From the NCBI RefSeq assembly GCF_037081715.1, contig NZ_JAZDDH010000001.1, positions 1,860,001 through 1,924,000 of the forward strand: a stretch of 64,000 nucleotides of DNA, read 5' to 3'. How positions within the stretch are numbered: the first letter of the stretch is position 1; every line of letters starts with the position of its first letter. The notes under the pieces are model-generated. The model did not search any database. It worked only from the letters and a program-made list of their open reading frames with translations, and was not told where the DNA came from. This document shows, piece after piece, positions 16,917 through 25,236 of the stretch. Source of the DNA: Halalkalicoccus sp. CG83. GTDB lineage: Archaea; Halobacteriota; Halobacteria; Halobacteriales; Halalkalicoccaceae. The translations under genes were made by a program, and so were the position numbers.

Positions 16917-17378
16917 CTAGCCGAGCAGGGAGATCGCCTCGCGGCCCAGTCGCCGCACGTCGGAGTCGAATCGATCCTCCTCGAGTTCCTCGGGGGTGAC
17001 CCACTCCCAGGCCTCGGCGGCCCGTTCGCCGTCGCCCGGGTCGAGGTCCCGATCGTCCACGCGGCCGTAGTAGACGAAGTCGACGTGCTGGTGGGCGACG
17101 CGATCCTCGAGACGGTCGATGTCCTCGAGCAGGAGGTGTGCCGGCTCGGGGAGCGAGCGAACCGTCGGCGAGTGCACGTCGTCGTGGCTCTCGTAGAGCG
17201 CGACCTCGAGGCCGGTCTCCTCGCGAGCCTCCCGTCGGGCGGCCTCGTGGGGGAGCTCGTCGCGCTCTACGTGGCCGCCCGGTGGGAGCCAGAGTCCCAG
17301 CTTTCGGTGTTCGTGCAGCAGCGTCGCGCCGTCGTTGACGACGTAAACGGTGGCGACGAAGTGTCGCGTCGTCTCCAT
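16917..17378 (-). CDS. Nudix hydrolase
   Basis: The 153-residue protein has a complete Nudix box, GGHVERDELPHEAARREAREET followed by GLE, at about residues 34-59; this is the GX5EX7REUXEEXGU pattern that binds Mg and cleaves nucleoside diphosphate linkages. VATVYVVNDGATLLHEHRKLGLWLPPGG precedes it, as in haloarchaeal MutT-like proteins. Substrates could be 8-oxo-dGTP, ADP-ribose or another dinucleotide; sequence does not decide. It converges with the asparagine-synthase-like gene (stops nearly touching) and is divergent from the Mrp operon. Confidence 0.9.
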   Translation of the reverse strand: METTRHFVATVYVVNDGATLLHEHRKLGLWLPPGGHVERDELPHEAARREAREETGLEVALYESHDDVHSPTVRSLPEPAHLLLEDIDRLEDRVAHQHVDFVYYGRVDDRDLDPGDGERAAEAWEWVTPEELEEDRFDSDVRRLGREAISLLG

Positions 17379-17495
17379 ACACGGCCGACGACGGCCGCAC
17401 GCTTCGACGTTGCGTTCGGACTCTCGAACGGATCGATCCCGGCACACATCGAGTGAAAGGTCAACCATTAAGTCGCCCATCGAGAAAGGGCGGTT

Positions 17496-19850
17496 GTGTT
17501 GAGTCCTCCGGAAGCCGTGTTGGTGTTCGCCGCCGTGGCGTTGCCGTTTCTCGCGACGGGGCTGGTCCCCCTCCTCTTTCGGTTCCTCGGCGAACGAACG
17601 GCCTACTTCGGCGCGGCCGTTGCACTCGCCTGTTTCGTCCTCCTCCTCTCGCTGCGCGGCTCCGAGGGAGCCGTCGGACTCGAGTGGATCCCCTCGCTCG
17701 GCGTCGGACTTCGCTTCTACGTCGACGGCTGGGCGCTGCTGTTCGGCCTGCTCGCGAGCGGGATCGGCGTCCTCGTCTTCGTCTACTCCGCGGCGTACAT
17801 GCACGACGAACCCGGCCTGGCGCGCTACTACGGGGCGTTGCTCGCGTTCATGGGCTCCATTCTCGGCGTGGCGCTCGCCGCCGACCTCGTCGCAGTCTTC
17901 CTGTTCTGGGAGCTCACGAGCGTCTGTTCGTTCGTCCTCATCGGCTTCTACACCGACGAGGCCGACTCGCGCTACGCCGCGCGGATGGCGATGTTCGTCA
18001 CCGTCGGCGGCGGCCTCTTCCTGCTCGTCGGGTTCGTCCTGCTGGCTAGCGTGACCGGAAGCGCGCTCGGAAGCGCAACGTTCGACCTCACGGCCATGCT
18101 CGCGAACCCCGAGGCGATGCGGACGGCGCTGCGCGACGCCGGGCTGTTCGTACCCGCGCTCGTGCTGGTCGCCGTCGGCGCGGCCACGAAGTCCGCGCAG
18201 GTGCCGCTTCACTTCTGGCTCCCGAACGCGATGGCGGCGCCGACGCCGGTCTCGGCGTTCCTCCACGCGGCGACGATGGTGAAGGTCGGCGTCTACTTCG
18301 TCGGCCGGCTCCGGCCGCTGCTGTCGAGTCCCGAGTGGACGCTGCTGTTCGCGACGCTCGGACTGCTCACGATGGCCGTCTGTGCGATCCTCGCGGTCGC
18401 CTCGACCGACATCAAGGAGCTGCTGGCGTACTCGACGGCGAGCCACCTCGGGCTGATGATCGCCGGCTTCGGCTTCGCGGAGGTCTACGGCGCCGAGGCC
18501 GGCGCGTTCCACCTCCTGAACCACGCGCTGTTCAAGGCGGCGCTCTTCCTCGTCGCGGGCATCGTCGCCCACGAGGCGGGCACGCGCCGGATCGCCGAAC
18601 TCGGCGGACTCCGCGAGGACCTCCCCGTGACGGCGCTCGTCGCCGCGGTCGCCTCGCTGTCGATGGCCGGCGTTCCGCCGTTCAACGGCTTCTACTCGAA
18701 GGAGCTGCTGTTCGAGGCCGCCTACGAGACCGCCCACGCCGCCGGCGGGCTCTGGTGGCTCTACCCCGCCATCGCGGTGTTCGCCAGCGCGTTCACCTTC
18801 CTCTACTCGATTCGCTTTCTCATGCTCTTTTTCGGCGACCGACCCGACGCGTTGGGCGAGGTCCACCGCCCGCCGGTCGCCCTGCTCGCGCCGCCGGCCC
18901 TGCTCGCGCTCGTCGCGGGGGTCGTCGGCCTCGCACCCAACCTGACGATCGAAGCGATCGTCCAGCCGGCGGTCGACGCGACGGCGCTCGAGGCCCACGA
19001 GACGCACGTCGGGGTCCCGACCTCGCTGACGCCGGCGGCCGCGATGACCGTCGTCGCGCTCGGCGGCGGCGCGGCCGCCTACCCGTTCTACGACCGGCTC
19101 CACCGCGGCGTCCTGACGGGGCTGGCCGCGCTGGCGCCGATCCGCGCGAACTGGTGGTACGACCGAACCGTCGAGGGGCTCGAACGGTCGAGCGGTCGAC
19201 TCATGTCCCGCGTCCACAACGGGATCCTCCGGACCTACGCGACGTGGATGCTCGGCGCCGTCAGCGTCTTCGTGCTCGCCGGTTACGCCGCCGCGAGCGT
19301 CTCGATCCCACCGATGGAGGTGGTCGTCTCGCTCCCGATCGTGCTCGTGTTGCTCGTCGCGATCGTCGCCGCCCTCGCCGTCGTCGTCGCCCCCTCGCAC
19401 GTCGCGGGCGTGCTCACGATCTCGCTTCTGGGGTTCATGATCGCGATCTTCTACATTCTCGCCAGCGCCCCCGACCTCGCGTTGACCCAACTCGTGGTCG
19501 AGACGCTCGCGCTGCTCATCTTCCTGCTCATCCTCGAGGAGATCCCGGAGTTCTACGGCGACCTCGACCTATCGAACGCCGTCCGCGACGGCGCGCTCTC
19601 GTTGGCCGTCGGGGTGACCGTCTTCGTCACCGTCGTCCTCTCGACGCGGGAGACGCCCGAGGCCGAACCGTCGCTCGCGCGGTACTTCACCGAGCAGGCG
19701 GTCCCGGAGGGCGGCGGCACGAACGTCGTCAACGTGATCCTCGTCGACTTCCGCGGCTTCGATACGCTCGGGGAGATCGCCGTCGTCGCGATCACCGCGC
19801 TGTCGGTGATCGCGCTGGTGACGATGCGAAATCGGGGTGGGACCCAGTGA
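17496..19850 (+). CDS. mrpA: Mrp Na+/H+ antiporter subunit A
   Basis: The 784-residue large subunit of the Mrp/Mnh cation/proton antiporter is a relative of the complex I subunit NuoL. Proton-channel landmarks are FWELTSVCSFVLIGFYTDEADS (about residue 138), HFWLPNAMAAPTPVSAFLHAATMVKVG (about 235-262) and LLNHALFKAALFL (about 340). After the NuoL-like part, the C-terminal third carries the MrpA-specific DUF4040 (MbhD-like) segment GFMIAIFYILASAPDLALTQLVVETL and a terminal MbhE-like region. The complex exports Na+ in exchange for H+, which matters for halophile ion balance. Start GTG 17496; the stop overlaps mrpB (GTGA). It leads a seven-gene operon. Confidence 0.94.
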   Translation: MLSPPEAVLVFAAVALPFLATGLVPLLFRFLGERTAYFGAAVALACFVLLLSLRGSEGAVGLEWIPSLGVGLRFYVDGWALLFGLLASGIGVLVFVYSAAYMHDEPGLARYYGALLAFMGSILGVALAADLVAVFLFWELTSVCSFVLIGFYTDEADSRYAARMAMFVTVGGGLFLLVGFVLLASVTGSALGSATFDLTAMLANPEAMRTALRDAGLFVPALVLVAVGAATKSAQVPLHFWLPNAMAAPTPVSAFLHAATMVKVGVYFVGRLRPLLSSPEWTLLFATLGLLTMAVCAILAVASTDIKELLAYSTASHLGLMIAGFGFAEVYGAEAGAFHLLNHALFKAALFLVAGIVAHEAGTRRIAELGGLREDLPVTALVAAVASLSMAGVPPFNGFYSKELLFEAAYETAHAAGGLWWLYPAIAVFASAFTFLYSIRFLMLFFGDRPDALGEVHRPPVALLAPPALLALVAGVVGLAPNLTIEAIVQPAVDATALEAHETHVGVPTSLTPAAAMTVVALGGGAAAYPFYDRLHRGVLTGLAALAPIRANWWYDRTVEGLERSSGRLMSRVHNGILRTYATWMLGAVSVFVLAGYAAASVSIPPMEVVVSLPIVLVLLVAIVAALAVVVAPSHVAGVLTISLLGFMIAIFYILASAPDLALTQLVVETLALLIFLLILEEIPEFYGDLDLSNAVRDGALSLAVGVTVFVTVVLSTRETPEAEPSLARYFTEQAVPEGGGTNVVNVILVDFRGFDTLGEIAVVAITALSVIALVTMRNRGGTQ

Positions 19851-20305
19851 CGACCGTCGTCATGCGGACGACGACCCGGCTCGTCGTCCCGCTCATCCTC
19901 GTCGTCGCGGTCTCGCTGTTCGTCGAGGGCCACAACCTCCCCGGCGGCGGGTTCATCGGCGGCGTGCTCACGGTGACCGCGTTCGCGCTCATCTACATCG
20001 GCTACGGGCTCGACTTCCTCGAGGAGGGCGTGCTCGATCGCGAGGTCGAACAGAACCAGTTCGAGGAGCGAACCGTCTTCGCCTACCAGCGGCTGTTCCT
20101 CCTCGGGCTGGTGATCGCCGTCGGCAGCGGCCTCGCACCGCTCGTCTTCGGCCGTCAGTTCCTGACCCAGACGTTCACGATCGTCGAACACGTACCGATC
20201 TATCACGAGATCGAGCTCGCGAGCGCGGTCGTCTTCGACTTCGGCATCTACTGCGTGGTCGTCGGCGGCCTCCTCACAGTCCTCTCGGTGGTGGGTGCGG
20301 AATGA
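19847..20305 (+). CDS. mrpB: Mrp Na+/H+ antiporter subunit B
   Basis: The 152-residue membrane protein has about four hydrophobic segments. The family signature is EGHNLPGGGFIGGVLTVTA (residues 25-43), which matches the MrpB/MbhF GHxxPGGGFxGG pattern. A segment near the end, FDFGIYCVVVGGLL, is also conserved. GTG 19847 overlaps the mrpA stop by 4 nt; the ATG at 19862 is an alternative. It is part of the multi-subunit membrane complex. Confidence 0.93.
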   Translation: MTTVVMRTTTRLVVPLILVVAVSLFVEGHNLPGGGFIGGVLTVTAFALIYIGYGLDFLEEGVLDREVEQNQFEERTVFAYQRLFLLGLVIAVGSGLAPLVFGRQFLTQTFTIVEHVPIYHEIELASAVVFDFGIYCVVVGGLLTVLSVVGAE

Positions 20306-20655
20306 GCGGCTACGCGCTCGCGACCGTCATCGGGGTGTTGTTCGCGCTCGGAACGTTCCTGATCCTCCGGCGCGACCTGCTGCGGGTCGTGTGGGGGATC
20401 ACCCTCTACAGCCAGGCGGCGAACGTCTACCTCATGACGATGGGCGGCATCACGGCGCCGGGCTCCGAGGTCGTTCCCGTGCTCGCCCACCACGGCGGCG
20501 AGGTCCCCGAGACGACCGACCCGCTGGTCCAGGCGCTCGTGCTGACCGCGATCGTCATCAGCTTCGGTATGACGGCGTTCGCGCTCGTGTTGAGCTTCCG
20601 CGTCTACGAGGAGAACGCGACGATCGACGTTTCCGATCTGGGGGGTGAGCGATGA
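20302..20655 (+). CDS. mrpC: Mrp Na+/H+ antiporter subunit C
   Basis: The 117-residue protein with three membrane segments is homologous to NuoK of complex I. The usual glutamate-containing NuoK segments are less obvious, as in MrpC. GVLFALGTFLILRRDLLRVVWGI and DPLVQALVLTAIVISFGMTAF are typical of MrpC/MnhC. ATG 20302 overlaps the mrpB stop and its own stop overlaps mrpD, which indicates tight translational coupling. Confidence 0.93.
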   Translation: MSGYALATVIGVLFALGTFLILRRDLLRVVWGITLYSQAANVYLMTMGGITAPGSEVVPVLAHHGGEVPETTDPLVQALVLTAIVISFGMTAFALVLSFRVYEENATIDVSDLGGER

Positions 20656-22241
20656 GCGAACAGCTCGTCGTCGCGCCGATGCTCGTCGTGCTGGTGACGG
20701 CCGTCCTCACGCTTGGCCTTCGCGAATGGCCGAACGCCCAGATCGCCGCGAGCGTGGCGGGCGTCCTCGGCTACGCGGCGAGCGTCGGGGTGCTGGCGTG
20801 GCGGTTCGTCCTCGCACCCGGGGCGCCCGGCGCCATGGCCTACCAGGTGGCGGGCTGGCCTGCCCCGTTCGGCATCACGCTCGTCGCCGACGGCCTCTCG
20901 GCGTTCATGCTCTCGATGATCGCCGTCGTCAGCGTCGCCTCGCTCGTCTTCTCGACGCGCTACGTCGGCCCCGCCGACCAGCGGGCGTTCTACTACCCCT
21001 TCTTCTTCTTCCTGCTGCTCGGCGTTACGGGGGCCTTTCTCACGGGCGACCTGTTCAACCTCTTCGTCTGGTTCGAGGTGCTGTTGATGTCGAGCTACGT
21101 GTTCGTCGCCTTCGTCGGCGAGGCGAGACACACCCGGGCGGCGCTCCGGTACGTCGTGATGAACTTCATCGCGAGCTCCGTGATGCTGGTCGCGATCGGC
21201 GGTCTCTACGCGACGACCGGGACGCTCAACATGGCGGACATGTCGCGCCGGCTCGCAAATCCGGAGGCCTTCGGCGTCCACGTCGAGCCGGTCGTCGGGC
21301 TCTCCGTACTGCTGCTGGTGGTGTTCGCGCTGAAGGCCGGACTGGTCCCGTTCCAGTTCTGGGTGCCCTCGGCCTACCAGGCCGCGCCGTTCCCCGTGAC
21401 CGCGATGCTCGCGGGGGCGACGAAGAAGGTCGGCATCTACGCGATCATCCGGCTCTACTTCACCGTCCTGGCGTCGGCGGAGCTCTCGATCTCCCTGCCC
21501 CTGCCGGGCGTCGCCGGGAACTCGCCGCTCGCGTTCCTCGGGCCGTTGCTCCTGCTGATGGGTGCCGCCAGCATCCTGCTGGGGGGCTACGGGGCGCTCT
21601 CGGCCGACACGATCGAGGGCGTGCTCGCCTACTCCAGCATCGGCCAGGCCGGCTTCATCGCGATCCCCGTGGCGATCGCCGCCGTCGCCCCGACGCCGGC
21701 GCTTCAGCAGTTGGCGATCCTCGCGGCGCTCGTCTACGCGCTCAACCACGCGCTCTCGAAGGGGCTGTTGTTCCTCGCAGCCGCCGCCGTGCGCCACGCG
21801 ACGGGGACGAGCCGGCTCGCCGACCTCGGCGGGCTGGCGGGACGCACGCCGGTGCTCTCCGGTGCCGTCTTCGTGGGGCTGCTCTCGCTCGTCGGGATCC
21901 CCCCGCTCTCGGGCTTCTTCGGAAAGCTGCTCGTGTTCAGGACCGTCGCGGGGACCGACGCGTTCGCGCTCGTCGCGGTGCTCGCGGGATCGATTCTGAC
22001 GATCGCCTACACGACGCGGGCGTGGTCGCAGGGGATCTGGGGGTCGGCGTCGCCGGCGGTGGAGCACGCGACGACCGATGCCGTACAGGTGGCCGTGCTC
22101 GTCGGACTGGCGGCGCTCATCGTCGCCGTGGGCGTCGGGTTCGAGCCGGTCTACCAGTTCGCCGACGCGGCCGCGACGGCCGCGGTCGATCGCGGGGCGT
22201 ACGTCGACGCCGTGGACCCGGTCGGAGGTGGGATCGAGTGA
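20652..22241 (+). CDS. mrpD: Mrp Na+/H+ antiporter subunit D
   Basis: The 529-residue NuoM/NuoN-like antiporter subunit has about 14 membrane segments. Key proton-path landmarks are the Glu in NLFVWFEVLLMSSYVF (about residue 142), the segment FWVPSAYQAAPFPVTAMLAGATKKVG (about 236-261) with its conserved Lys, and LNHALSKGLLFL. It forms the second large channel of the Mrp complex beside MrpA. No gap or truncation is seen. Start ATG 20652 overlaps mrpC, and its stop overlaps mrpE (GTGA). Confidence 0.94.
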   Translation: MSEQLVVAPMLVVLVTAVLTLGLREWPNAQIAASVAGVLGYAASVGVLAWRFVLAPGAPGAMAYQVAGWPAPFGITLVADGLSAFMLSMIAVVSVASLVFSTRYVGPADQRAFYYPFFFFLLLGVTGAFLTGDLFNLFVWFEVLLMSSYVFVAFVGEARHTRAALRYVVMNFIASSVMLVAIGGLYATTGTLNMADMSRRLANPEAFGVHVEPVVGLSVLLLVVFALKAGLVPFQFWVPSAYQAAPFPVTAMLAGATKKVGIYAIIRLYFTVLASAELSISLPLPGVAGNSPLAFLGPLLLLMGAASILLGGYGALSADTIEGVLAYSSIGQAGFIAIPVAIAAVAPTPALQQLAILAALVYALNHALSKGLLFLAAAAVRHATGTSRLADLGGLAGRTPVLSGAVFVGLLSLVGIPPLSGFFGKLLVFRTVAGTDAFALVAVLAGSILTIAYTTRAWSQGIWGSASPAVEHATTDAVQVAVLVGLAALIVAVGVGFEPVYQFADAAATAAVDRGAYVDAVDPVGGGIE

Positions 22242-22906
22242 CGCCCGTCCGAACGTGGCCCGTCGCGGGGCTCGCCTTCGGGGTCCTGTGGACGTTCGTC
22301 CGCGGTCCCGATCCGACCGTGGACGCCCTCGTCGGCCAACTCCTCTTCGGGTCGGTCGTCGGGCTCCCATTGGCGTTCGTCTTCCGTCGGCTCTACTCCG
22401 AGCGGATCGACCTCGAACACGTGGTACGCTCGATCCCCGCCGCCCTCCTCTACGTGGCGACGTTCACCCGCGAGATCGTGGTCGCGAACGTCGACGTCGC
22501 CTATCGCGTGCTCGTGCCGGGTGTGACCATCGAACCGGAGGTGATCCTGATCCCGCTTCGGGTGCGGACGCCGTTCGGCATCACGACCATCGCCAACAGC
22601 ATCACGCTCACCCCGGGGACGGTCACGCTCGACTACGAGGAGGAGGAGAACGCGCTGTTCGTCCACGTGATCGACGGTCGGGACCCCGGAGCGGTCGTCG
22701 AGCCGATCCGAACGTGGGAGGACTACGCGCTCGTCGTCTTCGACGAGGAGCTCGGACCCGACGATCCCGCGGAGCCGATCTCGATCGACGCGGGCGGCAA
22801 GCGCGATCGGGAGTACCTGCGCCGGATCGACGCCGACCGGCTCGAGGGGACCGACGCGGCCGGAGACGGCGTCGAGGACGCCGACGGAGGTGGGAGAGAT
22901 GAGTGA
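22238..22906 (+). CDS. mrpE: Mrp Na+/H+ antiporter subunit E
   Basis: The 222-residue MrpE/MnhE-type protein has two or three N-terminal membrane segments and a cytoplasmic domain. The family core PEVILIPLRVRTPFGITTIANSITLTPGTVTLD is centred near residue 115. The C-terminal 60 residues are a very acidic extension (for example GVEDADGGGRDE) longer than in bacterial MrpE, consistent with salt adaptation. GTG 22238 overlaps the mrpD stop. MrpE is an assembly or structural subunit without a complex I counterpart. Confidence 0.93.
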   Translation: MTPVRTWPVAGLAFGVLWTFVRGPDPTVDALVGQLLFGSVVGLPLAFVFRRLYSERIDLEHVVRSIPAALLYVATFTREIVVANVDVAYRVLVPGVTIEPEVILIPLRVRTPFGITTIANSITLTPGTVTLDYEEEENALFVHVIDGRDPGAVVEPIRTWEDYALVVFDEELGPDDPAEPISIDAGGKRDREYLRRIDADRLEGTDAAGDGVEDADGGGRDE

Positions 22907-23192
22907 GGCGGCGGATCCGGCGTTCCTCGAGACGGCGGTCTACGCGGCGCTGGTCCTCGTCAGCGCGCTCTGTGTGCTGTGTGGCTACCGGACGATCCGC
23001 GGTCCGACGGTGCCGGACCGGGTGGTCGCCATCGACACCATCGCCACCAACGTCGTCGCCATCGCCGTGCTGTTCGCCCTCCAGACGGGACGGGGGCTGT
23101 TCGTCACCGTAGGTCTCGTGCTCGCGATCATCGGGTTCATCACCACGGTGACGGTTGCGAAGTTCATCATCGAGGGGGACATCATCGAATGA
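22899..23192 (+). CDS. mrpF: Mrp Na+/H+ antiporter subunit F
   Basis: The 97-residue protein has three membrane segments. CGYRTIRGPTVPDRVVAIDTIATN (about residues 27-50) matches the MrpF RxxxGPTxxDRVxAxD signature; the Asp in the second segment is the conserved ionisable residue. A clear Shine-Dalgarno GGAGGTG at 22886-22892, 6 nt before ATG 22899, supports this start over an upstream GTG. It overlaps mrpE by 8 nt. Confidence 0.93.
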   Translation: MSEAADPAFLETAVYAALVLVSALCVLCGYRTIRGPTVPDRVVAIDTIATNVVAIAVLFALQTGRGLFVTVGLVLAIIGFITTVTVAKFIIEGDIIE

Positions 23193-23214
23193 GCGAAACG
23201 GAGGCTCGCTAACC

Positions 23215-23580
23215 ATGGTCGGAACGATACGAGCGGCCACGGTGGTCGCACTGATCGCCGTCGGCTGCTTCTTCCTGACGGTCGGGACGATCGGGCTGCT
23301 CCGGTTTCCGAACGTCTACAACCGGATGCACGCGACGAGCAAGCCGACGACGCTCGGGACCGCCACGATCTTCCTCGGCGGCTTCGTCTACTTCGGCCCC
23401 GGCGCCGAAGGCCTCACGTCGCTGGTCGGCATCGTCTTCCTCTTTCTGACGGTGCCCACGGGCGCCCACATGATCGCCAGGTCCGCCGAACGGGTCGGCG
23501 TCCCGTTCCTCGGCAGCGTGACCTGGCCCCGGGCGGAGGAGTCCTCGGACGAGGCCGAGTCGACCCGGGCCGACGACTGA
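23215..23580 (+). CDS. mrpG: Mrp Na+/H+ antiporter subunit G
   Basis: The 121-residue last subunit has three membrane segments followed by an acidic soluble tail. GLLRFPNVYNRMHATSKPTTLGT (about residues 27-49) is the MrpG/PhaG signature. It lies 22 nt after mrpF, the only real gap in the operon, so it is still probably co-transcribed. It completes the A-B-C-D-E-F-G order known from the Mrp family. Confidence 0.93.
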   Translation: MVGTIRAATVVALIAVGCFFLTVGTIGLLRFPNVYNRMHATSKPTTLGTATIFLGGFVYFGPGAEGLTSLVGIVFLFLTVPTGAHMIARSAERVGVPFLGSVTWPRAEESSDEAESTRADD

Positions 23581-23631
23581 CCGACCGGCTCCAGGTGGAT
23601 CATCGCCCCATCGGTCCGGGACGGCTCGCGA

Positions 23632-24147
23632 TCACCCGGGGCCGGGCGGATCGGCGTCGCGCTTTCGATCCAGAAACGCCTCCTCGTCCGCGCTCAGGTC
23701 GCGTTCGCGGAACTCGTCGATCCCCTCCCGATAGCGCTCCGGTGAGCGCTCGTCGGGGTGTTCGAGGACGAGTTCGGCGAGCCCCGTCCGCCGGCCGGTG
23801 TAGCCGAAGCCCGCGCGGTAGCACGCCTCGTAGGCGAAGGGGTTGTTGACGGCGATCCGGACGCGCTCGTAGCCGCGGTCGCGGGCGCGATCGCGGACGA
23901 ACGCCAGCAGTCGGGGGCCGATCCCCTCACCGCGGCGATCCGCACGGACGGTGACGTACCGGAGCCAGAGCGCGGAGGCGTCGGTCCGATCCTCGTTGAA
24001 CGCGACGGCACCCAACAGCTCTCCGTCCTCGCGCGCGACCGCCTTCCCCGTGGCGGACATGACGAACTTGCCCGCGTAGCTGAACCGACGGTGGTCCAGC
24101 CGGAGGGTCGGCCCGTCGGGTGGCCAACCGAGCAGTTCGAGTTCCAT
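23632..24147 (-). CDS. GNAT-family N-acetyltransferase
   Basis: The 171-residue protein has the acetyl-CoA pyrophosphate loop RADRRGEGIGPRLL (about residues 72-85) and the downstream strand-helix YEACYRAGFGYTGR (about 108-121), both typical of GNAT enzymes. It transfers acetyl from acetyl-CoA to an amine on a protein, antibiotic or metabolite; the acceptor is unknown. ATG at 24147 (MELELLGWPPDGPTL) begins the conserved region. It converges with mrpG and is divergent from the DUF3054 gene. Confidence 0.88.
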   Translation of the reverse strand: MELELLGWPPDGPTLRLDHRRFSYAGKFVMSATGKAVAREDGELLGAVAFNEDRTDASALWLRYVTVRADRRGEGIGPRLLAFVRDRARDRGYERVRIAVNNPFAYEACYRAGFGYTGRRTGLAELVLEHPDERSPERYREGIDEFRERDLSADEEAFLDRKRDADPPGPG

Positions 24148-24225
24148 GCCGGGAGGTGGACGGCCGAGGGGTTGAGCGCTGTGGAAACCGGGAGACAGAT
24201 GAGCCCGGCGGCCGAACGCCGAGGC

Positions 24226-24630
24226 ATGTCCCCAGTGGCGCGGTTCGATCGATCGGCGACGACCGCCCTCCTCCTGCTCGGCGATCTGGCGATCATCGTT
24301 CTCCAGCTCTCGGCCGGCCTGCGCACCCACGGGATCGACCCGCTCGCCTCCCCGGCGTACACGGCCGAGACGATCGCTCCGTTCCTGATCGGCTGGCTGC
24401 TCGTCGCGCCCCTGTTGGGAGTCTACACCGACCAGGTTCGCGAGTCGGTCGCCGAGACGGCCCTCTCGGTGGGGATCGCGTGGATCGCCGCCGCGCTCGT
24501 CGGACTGGGCCTCCGGGCGACCCCCTGGCTCCAGGGCGGCGCGCCCGCCGCGTTCGTCGCCGTCACGATCGGCGTGGGGCTGGCGACGCTGCTTCCCTGG
24601 AGACTCGTCGCGACGGCGATCAGTCGGTGA
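24226..24630 (+). CDS. DUF3054-family membrane protein
   Basis: The 134-residue protein has four hydrophobic helices (LLLLGDLAIIVLQLSAGL, APFLIGWLLVAPLLGVY, VGIAWIAAALVGLGL, FVAVTIGVGLATLLPW). The pattern of an Asp in the first helix and GWLLVAPLLGVY in the second matches DUF3054, a membrane family of unknown function found in haloarchaea and actinobacteria. An in-frame ATG at 24199 would add nine residues. It is monocistronic and divergent from the GNAT gene. Confidence 0.8.
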   Translation: MSPVARFDRSATTALLLLGDLAIIVLQLSAGLRTHGIDPLASPAYTAETIAPFLIGWLLVAPLLGVYTDQVRESVAETALSVGIAWIAAALVGLGLRATPWLQGGAPAAFVAVTIGVGLATLLPWRLVATAISR

Positions 24631-24957
24631 GACGCCTCGCTAGCGTCATAGCCGGCCCGGATCGGGAGACGGGTCGGCAGTCGGTTTCTGCGGTCGATCC
24701 GGGTCCTGGAAATCCGTCGATCGCTAGCCTGCCGATCGGTTTCGGAACGGCCGAAACCGCCGACTCGACGTCGATTCGACCCTTCGACGACCAATATCGT
24801 ATTTTCGAGGGCTGAAACGCCGAAATAGCCGTGTAAGAGGCTCACACTCCGCACAGCCAGTATAAGTTATGGGGCGGTTTCACTGGTATTACAATGATAG
24901 CACCCGATCTATTTGCAGAAGAATTATATGGGTGACATCCATAGAACAGTATAGATC
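24631..24957. other. Intergenic region with hairpin and AT-rich promoter zone
   Basis: No protein gene is supported. A 9-bp inverted repeat, CGGTTTCGG-aacgg-CCGAAACCG, spans 24737-24759, and a 10-bp palindrome TCGACGTCGA follows at 24764-24773. Neither is followed by a T-run. From about 24796 the DNA turns AT-rich, with TATA-like AGTATAAG near 24860 and another AT-rich stretch before the small membrane protein gene at 24958. The combination could hold a small RNA or a long leader, but I cannot show one. Confidence 0.4.
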
Positions 24958-25188
24958 ATGACCTCCTACTACGATATCATCCTCGGGCTGATCCCCCTCG
25001 TGCTGTTCGCGGGTGCCGGAACGCTGACGCTTCTGGGCGTTCAGCCCACCGTGGCGGTGCCGACGGCGGCGCTCGTCTCGGTCGGGTTGATCGGCCACGC
25101 GCTGTTCGTCAACGGTCCCAGCGAGACGACCCCACAGGCTCAGACGTCCGCATCCGCGAAGCAGAGTTCCGCACCGACCTCGGACTAA
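24958..25188 (+). CDS. Small two-helix membrane protein (76 aa)
   Basis: The 76-residue protein starts MTSYYDIILGLIPLVLFAGAG and has two hydrophobic helices (about residues 6-27 and 32-50) followed by a Ser/Thr/Gln-rich soluble tail. It resembles short conserved haloarchaeal membrane proteins without known function. The ATG is preceded by AT-rich DNA, consistent with its own promoter. No catalytic motif is visible. Confidence 0.65.
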   Translation: MTSYYDIILGLIPLVLFAGAGTLTLLGVQPTVAVPTAALVSVGLIGHALFVNGPSETTPQAQTSASAKQSSAPTSD

Positions 25189-25236
25189 ATCGCTCCTTTC
25201 TCAACGGTTTTGCCCCCGCCGGTCGAACGCCGACCC

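Noticed and set aside
16917-19490. An 857-codon minus-strand open frame opposite mrpA
   Set aside because: Its product is dominated by Glu, Arg, Asp and Gly repeats, the typical antisense shadow of a GC-rich gene. Only its last 153 codons, the Nudix hydrolase, are real.
17496-23580. The seven-gene membrane operon as a membrane-bound hydrogenase or complex I fragment
   Set aside because: There is no catalytic NiFe or quinone-module subunit. The A-B-C-D-E-F-G set with MrpB, E, F and G signatures is specific for the Mrp antiporter.
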